NCBI RefSeq assembly: GCF_000009265.1
Contig: NC_008378.1
Location: 744,001 to 808,000 of the forward strand
Source of the DNA: Rhizobium johnstonii 3841
GTDB lineage: Bacteria > Pseudomonadota > Alphaproteobacteria > Rhizobiales > Rhizobiaceae
DNA length: 64,000 nucleotides
Direction of reading: 5' to 3'
In this document: positions 59,769 to 64,000 of the stretch, piece after piece
How positions within the stretch are numbered: position 1 is the stretch's first letter
Layout of the letters: each line of letters starts with the position of its first letter
The notes under the pieces: model-generated
Told to the model about the DNA's origin: nothing
Databases searched by the model: none
Seen by the model: only the letters and a program-made list of their open reading frames with translations
Translations under genes and position numbers: made by a program

Positions 59769-60731
59769 ATGAGCTTGAAAAGCATGATATGGAATGGACT
59801 GCTCGTTGCTGCCCTTTGTCTTGCGGTCTTTCTCCTCTATCGGATCTTCCAACAATACAGCCTCGATCAGATCGTCCAATCGGTTCGCAGCATCCCTTTT
59901 TCGACCTTTTGCACGGCACTTCTCTTTGCGGCGGGGTCCTATCTGTGCCTGAGCTGCTTCGATCTCCTGGCGATCCGTTCGCTCGGCAAATCCTTGCCCT
60001 ATCCCAGGATTGCGCTGGCGTCCTTCATCAGCCTGTCGCTCGGCCACAATATCGGCTTTGCCGGTCTCAGCAGCGGCGCCTTTCGCTATCGTTTTTATTC
60101 ACGCTGGGGGCTGACGGCGGAGGACGTGGCGAAGATCATCCTGTTTTGCGGCGTCACGGTGGGGCTTGGGCTGATCACGCTTGGCGGTCTTGCCATGATC
60201 ATCAATCCCGGCGATGCCGGGCGCCTGCTGCGCATCGATCCGGCAAGTGTGCGCATCTTCGGCTTACTGGCGCTGGTCGTGCCGGCGGTCTATGCGGGCC
60301 TGGCTTTTTTCATCCGCGGCACGTTGCGGCTGTGGCGCTGGTCGTTTCAGCTACCGCGATTTTCGATCGCGATCGCACAGGTCGGGGTCGGGACGATCAA
60401 TTTCATGCTCGTCGCCGCCTGCCTGCACCAGATGCTTTCGGCCTTCGGCGACGTTGCCTTCTTCAGGTCGGTCACGGCTTACGTGCTTGCCAATTTGGCG
60501 ATCCTTGCAACGCATGTTCCGGGCGGTCTCGGCGTGCTCGAGGCCACGATCTCCTATGTCGTGCCGAAGGAGGCGTCGATCGGCGCGTTGATTGCGTTCC
60601 GCTGCGCCTATTTCTTCATTCCGCTGGCGCTCGGCACGACCCTTCTCGTCATCAGCGAGGTCGTTTTCCGACGGGCGTCACGCGGGGCGAATGAGGCGGC
60701 GGACGAGCGTGCCGAGGCCCAGTCGGTTTAA
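59769..60731 (+). CDS. YbhN/UPF0104-family integral membrane protein
   Basis: 320 residues with about seven to eight predicted membrane helices (for example LLVAALCLAVFLLYRIF and VARIFGLLALVVPAVYAGLAFFI-like segments). It contains the lysylphosphatidylglycerol-synthase transmembrane family pattern SLSLGHNIGFAGLSSGAFRYRFY and HVPGGLGVLEA. It would reside in the inner membrane; relatives have been linked to phospholipid translocation or modification. Its 3' end overlaps the convergent PLD gene by 54 bp. It has an exact EcfG-type promoter. Confidence 0.88.
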   Translation: MSLKSMIWNGLLVAALCLAVFLLYRIFQQYSLDQIVQSVRSIPFSTFCTALLFAAGSYLCLSCFDLLAIRSLGKSLPYPRIALASFISLSLGHNIGFAGLSSGAFRYRFYSRWGLTAEDVAKIILFCGVTVGLGLITLGGLAMIINPGDAGRLLRIDPASVRIFGLLALVVPAVYAGLAFFIRGTLRLWRWSFQLPRFSIAIAQVGVGTINFMLVAACLHQMLSAFGDVAFFRSVTAYVLANLAILATHVPGGLGVLEATISYVVPKEASIGALIAFRCAYFFIPLALGTTLLVISEVVFRRASRGANEAADERAEAQSV

Positions 60732-62204
60732 AACTGCGAAGGGTCGAACCGGGTCGAAGATCGCCGTGCCTGAAATCGGTGAAATGCTGCCCGACAGCTC
60801 GACGGTGAATTCCCGTAAACCCCGAGGCCCGTCATTGAGCGCGTCGACCGCCTGGATCAACGAGCCGCTTTGCATAATGGCTGCGGCAAAACTTTCCGGG
60901 GTGGTTCCGAGATATTCCGAAAGCAGGCAATTGCGCAGGTCCGCGATCGCGCGGCGATGCTCGTTGTTGCCGGCCTCGAACAGCATGTCGCATTCGCCAT
61001 CCAGCCCTTCCGAGCGATTGTTGAGGTTGGAGGAGCCGATGCGGACCAGCTCGTCATCGGCGATGATCAGTTTGGAATGGACGAGCACCTCCACCTCGCC
61101 GCTCTCTTTCGCCGTGACTGGCCCGGGCACGATTGGCCCGGGCACGACGGCATAGTAGACGCGCAGGCGATCGGCGCGATCGGCGCGTTTGAGGCGGCGG
61201 ATGACTCGGTCGCGATTGCCGCCCATGACAATCTTTTCGATCAGCCCATGAGAACTGCGCGTGCAGATGATGACAACTTCGGGGCCGTCTTCCTCCTGTA
61301 GCCGCGCGGCAATGGCGTCGGCGACGCGGAAGGAGGCGAGATATTGCGCCTCGATGTAAAGCTGCCGCCTCGCCCGGGCGACGACGTCCAATGTCATGGC
61401 GATGCCGTCGCTGACGCCGGGGCGAAAAGCGGTCGACGGCTCCGTCGGCGCCAAGCTGACCGCGATCTCCCTCATCGAAACGGCGAGATCGTCCGGCCAG
61501 GCGAAGGGGACATTTTCGGCCAGCGGCAGGTGGCTTTCGCCGGTGGCGTTTTCCCAGCGCTGCCTGACGATATCGCCGATCAACCTGGCGGCGTCGCCGG
61601 TGACCATTGCCTGAACGTCATGCAGCGGATCATAGGAAACGCCCTTGGGGTCGCGCCGTAGCTTATCCTTGGCGCGGTGGAGCCAGGTGTCCCACCGGCG
61701 CGACGTCAGGTCTATGCCGCCGATGAAGGAGACGGTATCGTCGATAGAGACGAGTTTTTGATGGTGGCAGCCGCGCAATGTCGGCTGAAGTTCGAAGCGC
61801 AGATCGATCCGCACATTCCTGGGAAAGTCTTTCTTCCGCAGCGGCTGCAGGGACTTGCCAGAATAAACGGGACCGAGCGCCCAGATGAGGATGCGTATTT
61901 CGAGCTTCGGATTTGCCGCTGCCAGGGCATGCAACAGGTCGGCCAGCGTTTCGTCTGACTTATCGGGTTCCAACCGGATGTTCGGATTGAAATCCCACCC
62001 GACGATCCAGATGGTGCGCCGCGCCTGCCGCAACGCGCGCGCCAGCTCTGCGAAATAGCTGTTGCCGTTGATCAGGAAGGCCGCCTTGGCAGCGCTCCCT
62101 TCCAGGGACAAGGCGCTGTCCTCCTGTTTTTGGCCGTCGCCCGGCCGTTGTGATTTTGTTTGGGGCAAGCTCGGGTTATTGAAGATGGTTTCGAATGTCG
62201 TCAT
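60678..62204 (-). CDS. Phospholipase D-family cardiolipin synthase-like protein (ClsB/YbhO-like)
   Basis: 508 residues from the ATG at 62204; a longer frame to 62303 would cross the promoter. Two PLD half-sites are present: HHQKLVSIDD (about residue 177) and HSKLIIADD (about residue 378), each an HxK motif with downstream Asp, as required for phosphatidyl transfer. There are no membrane helices at the N-terminus, unlike ClsA. Grouped with YbhN- and YbhP-like genes, it is probably a stress-induced phospholipid enzyme. Confidence 0.87.
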   Translation of the reverse strand: MTTFETIFNNPSLPQTKSQRPGDGQKQEDSALSLEGSAAKAAFLINGNSYFAELARALRQARRTIWIVGWDFNPNIRLEPDKSDETLADLLHALAAANPKLEIRILIWALGPVYSGKSLQPLRKKDFPRNVRIDLRFELQPTLRGCHHQKLVSIDDTVSFIGGIDLTSRRWDTWLHRAKDKLRRDPKGVSYDPLHDVQAMVTGDAARLIGDIVRQRWENATGESHLPLAENVPFAWPDDLAVSMREIAVSLAPTEPSTAFRPGVSDGIAMTLDVVARARRQLYIEAQYLASFRVADAIAARLQEEDGPEVVIICTRSSHGLIEKIVMGGNRDRVIRRLKRADRADRLRVYYAVVPGPIVPGPVTAKESGEVEVLVHSKLIIADDELVRIGSSNLNNRSEGLDGECDMLFEAGNNEHRRAIADLRNCLLSEYLGTTPESFAAAIMQSGSLIQAVDALNDGPRGLREFTVELSGSISPISGTAIFDPVRPFAVLNRLGLGTLVRRLIRPA

Positions 62205-62232
62205 GATTGCCTCGGCCTCTAACTGGAGCACA

Positions 62233-62257
62233 AACGCCCGGAATTTGCCTGGGTTCC
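62233..62257 (-). promoter_or_regulatory. EcfG-type stress promoter of the PLD gene
   Basis: Minus strand GGAAC (62257-62253), 16 bp, CGTT (62236-62233): an exact match to the rhizobial general-stress consensus, 29 bp before the chosen start codon. Confidence 0.75.
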
Positions 62258-62319
62258 CCCATAGCGTCGGCCAGTGGTGCGCTACGGGCAGCCTGCGATG
62301 CAAAATGTAAGGAAACGAG

Positions 62320-63564
62320 ATGTCACAACGAGCCGGCAGCGCCGATCTTCCCCTTCACGGGGGACGCGTACCGCATTGGCTCGGCGACCGGATGACGCGG
62401 TTGGGAACACTGATCACCGAGGCGATCGTCCATCATTACGGCCGCGACGAATTCCTGCGCAGGCTCGCGCATCCCTTCTGGTTCCAGTCCTTCGGCGCGG
62501 TCATGGGCATGGACTGGCATTCCTCCGGCATCACCACCAGCGTTCTCGGCGCGTTGAAGCGCGGGCTGAAGCCGCGTGCCGGCGAGCTCGGCCTGCATGT
62601 TTGCGGCGGCCGCGGCGCGCATTCGCGGAAGACCCCGCAGGAGCTCGTCTCGATCGGCGAGCGGGTCGGCCTCGACGGCGAGGGGCTTGCGACCACGAGC
62701 CGTCTCATCGCTAAGGTCGATAGCGCCGCCCTTCAGGACGGGTTCGACCTTTATCTGCACGGCTTCATCGTCGCCGATGACGGCCATTGGGTGGTTGTGC
62801 AGCAAGGCATGAACGGCGATAAGCGTCAGGCCCGGCGTTATCACTGGCTGTCCGAAGGGCTGGAGAACTTCGTCGACTCGCCGCATGCGGCAATCGAGGG
62901 AAGGAGCCAGGGCGAGATCGTCAATCTTGCCGACCGCCGCGCCGAACGCTCGCGGCGCGGTCAGCTCGATCTGCTGGCAACCCTCGGGCCCGACCGGATC
63001 ATCCGCGAAGCCGCCGCACTCCTGCGTGCCGAAGCGCCGACGCCCGAACCCGCCGAACAGCCGATGCTGCCGCACCTGATCATGCCTGCGCATCACGACG
63101 TCCGCGAGAGCGACGTCAACATGCGGCGCCTGCATGGAAATCTGGCTGCCGCCGCCGACCGCGGGCCGGCGGATTTCGAAGAGCTGCTGCTCGTTCCAGG
63201 CGTCGGCGCCCGCACGGTGAAGGCGTTGGCGATGGTGGCGGAAGTCGTCCACGGCGCCCCCTGCCGCTTTTCCGATCCGGCGCGCTTCTCGATCGCCCAT
63301 GGCGGCAAGGACCGCCATCCGTTTCCGGTCCCGCTCAAGGTCTATGACGAGACGATCGCCGTGATGAAATCGGCGGTGCAGAAGGGCAGGCTCGGACGCG
63401 AGGAGGAGTTGCAGGCGCTCAAGCGCCTGGACGACCAATCCAGGCAGCTGGAACGCTATGTCACGGGTCCAGACCTCAAGGAAATCATCGCCGGCGAATT
63501 CCGCCAATCCGCCGATTTCGGCGGCCGCAGTGTCTTCGGCTGGGAGGAGCCGCCTGCAGAGTAG
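62320..63564 (+). CDS. DUF763 domain-containing protein
   Basis: 414 residues from the ATG at 62320 behind AAGGAAACGAG. The DUF763 pattern is strong: SADLPLHGGRVPHWL at the N-terminus, FGAVMGMDWHSSG, HVCGGRGAHSRKTP and GQGMNGDKRQARRYHWLS-like blocks. A helix-hairpin-helix motif lies near residue 295 (LLLVPGVGARTVKALA), suggesting DNA contact. The family's activity is not established; a nuclease or DNA-repair role is inferred from these features. It is divergent from the PLD gene. Confidence 0.88.
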   Translation: MSQRAGSADLPLHGGRVPHWLGDRMTRLGTLITEAIVHHYGRDEFLRRLAHPFWFQSFGAVMGMDWHSSGITTSVLGALKRGLKPRAGELGLHVCGGRGAHSRKTPQELVSIGERVGLDGEGLATTSRLIAKVDSAALQDGFDLYLHGFIVADDGHWVVVQQGMNGDKRQARRYHWLSEGLENFVDSPHAAIEGRSQGEIVNLADRRAERSRRGQLDLLATLGPDRIIREAAALLRAEAPTPEPAEQPMLPHLIMPAHHDVRESDVNMRRLHGNLAAAADRGPADFEELLLVPGVGARTVKALAMVAEVVHGAPCRFSDPARFSIAHGGKDRHPFPVPLKVYDETIAVMKSAVQKGRLGREEELQALKRLDDQSRQLERYVTGPDLKEIIAGEFRQSADFGGRSVFGWEEPPAE

Positions 63565-63586
63565 GGCGCCTCTTTATGCCACTATC

Positions 63587-64000
63587 TTAACTCGCTGAGC
63601 CGGGAAGGATGACCTCACCGTTTTCCTCACCATCCCAGTACCGGATGGAGGACGCCGAAACTTTGATAAGAACGATCCCGGGAGTGTCCACACCTTCGGG
63701 AAACCACCGCTCGAGATCGGGCACCCAATGTTCTTCGAAAGCCGCCTTCTCCCGCACCAGCGAGGCGAAGCCCTCGACAGCAATGAAAATCCCCGGTTTG
63801 CCGAGCAGGCTGGGAGGCGCCGTGAACGTCAGCGAGACGGTGTCGATACCTTCGATCTCCGTGATTTTGCTGGTGTCTTCATACGAAAAGAACCAGGAAT
63901 CCCCGTCATATTCGACGTCGCCGTTATTGCTCATCGGTCGGGCCGAGATGCGGCCCGACCCGGCGTTCGTCGACAGCATGCAGAAATCGATCTTCTTCAG
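63587..64000 (-). CDS. Pyridoxamine 5'-phosphate oxidase-like FMN protein, C-terminal part
   Basis: The frame is open to the right edge; residues LKKIDFCMLSTNAGSGRISARPMS continue upstream of the ATG at 63979, so the gene begins outside the window. The split-barrel pattern of general-stress PNPOx-like proteins is visible (DGDSWFFSYEDTSKITEI, then VPDLERWFPEG). These proteins bind FMN or related flavins. About 138 residues are seen, so little is missing. Confidence 0.82.
   Translation of the reverse strand: MKKIDFCMLSTNAGSGRISARPMSNNGDVEYDGDSWFFSYEDTSKITEIEGIDTVSLTFTAPPSLLGKPGIFIAVEGFASLVREKAAFEEHWVPDLERWFPEGVDTPGIVLIKVSASSIRYWDGEENGEVILPGSAS

Overview
The window is GC-rich, densely coded DNA that looks like a fast-growing rhizobium (Alphaproteobacteria, Rhizobium leguminosarum/etli type). 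The support is indirect: the family content, the RIME-like palindromic intergenic repeats ending in TAGAGC / GCTCTA, and several promoters matching the alphaproteobacterial general-stress sigma factor EcfG/RpoE2 consensus (GGAAC-N16/17-CGTT). No rRNA, tRNA, CRISPR array, phage or intact insertion sequence was seen.

Layout. 1-3655: end of a GH28-type pectin/galacturonan hydrolase followed by a sugar ABC importer (ATPase, two permeases). 3930-7775: ROK, AraC and LacI regulators around a 275-bp MITE-like inverted-repeat element. 7851-13818: TetR repressor divergent from a tripartite efflux operon with two lipoprotein adaptors and one RND pump (TriABC-like); the TetR operator overlaps the promoter. 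13892-18467: lipoprotein esterase, a deleted chemoreceptor remnant, a DUF4272 protein, CorA, and a KdpD-like membrane sensor with no kinase. 18492-22019: minus-strand genes for a hydratase, an APH-like kinase and a metallo-hydrolase, plus hypotheticals.

22195-30908: alpha-glucan operon glgE - treS/maltokinase fusion - glgB (trehalose to maltose to maltose-1-phosphate to branched glucan). treZ and malQ follow at 45255-48919, but treY is absent from the window. Between the two blocks lie a siderophore-type iron ABC importer (30997-33817), a RES/Xre-like toxin-antitoxin pair, a stress-promoter-driven small protein, a two-gene phosphorelay headed by a 2099-residue hybrid kinase with eleven exact 92-residue HAMP repeats (36436-44422), and a ParDE pair with a doubled operator.

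48920-51979 is a run of small membrane, lipoprotein and hypothetical genes with rhizobial repeats. 52123-58342 holds a LuxR-type regulator and a LacI-controlled amino-acid/opine-type import and oxidation operon with a permease-ATPase fusion. 58417-63564 ends with a small membrane protein, a YbhP/YbhN/ClsB-like membrane-lipid cluster driven by EcfG-type promoters, and a DUF763 protein. A partial PNPOx-like flavoprotein runs off the right edge.

The most interesting points are the poly-HAMP kinase with homogenised repeats, the EcfG-type promoter set on the YbhP/YbhN/ClsB cluster, the GlgE with a degenerate second GH13 domain, and the repeat elements that supply stop codons to neighbouring genes.
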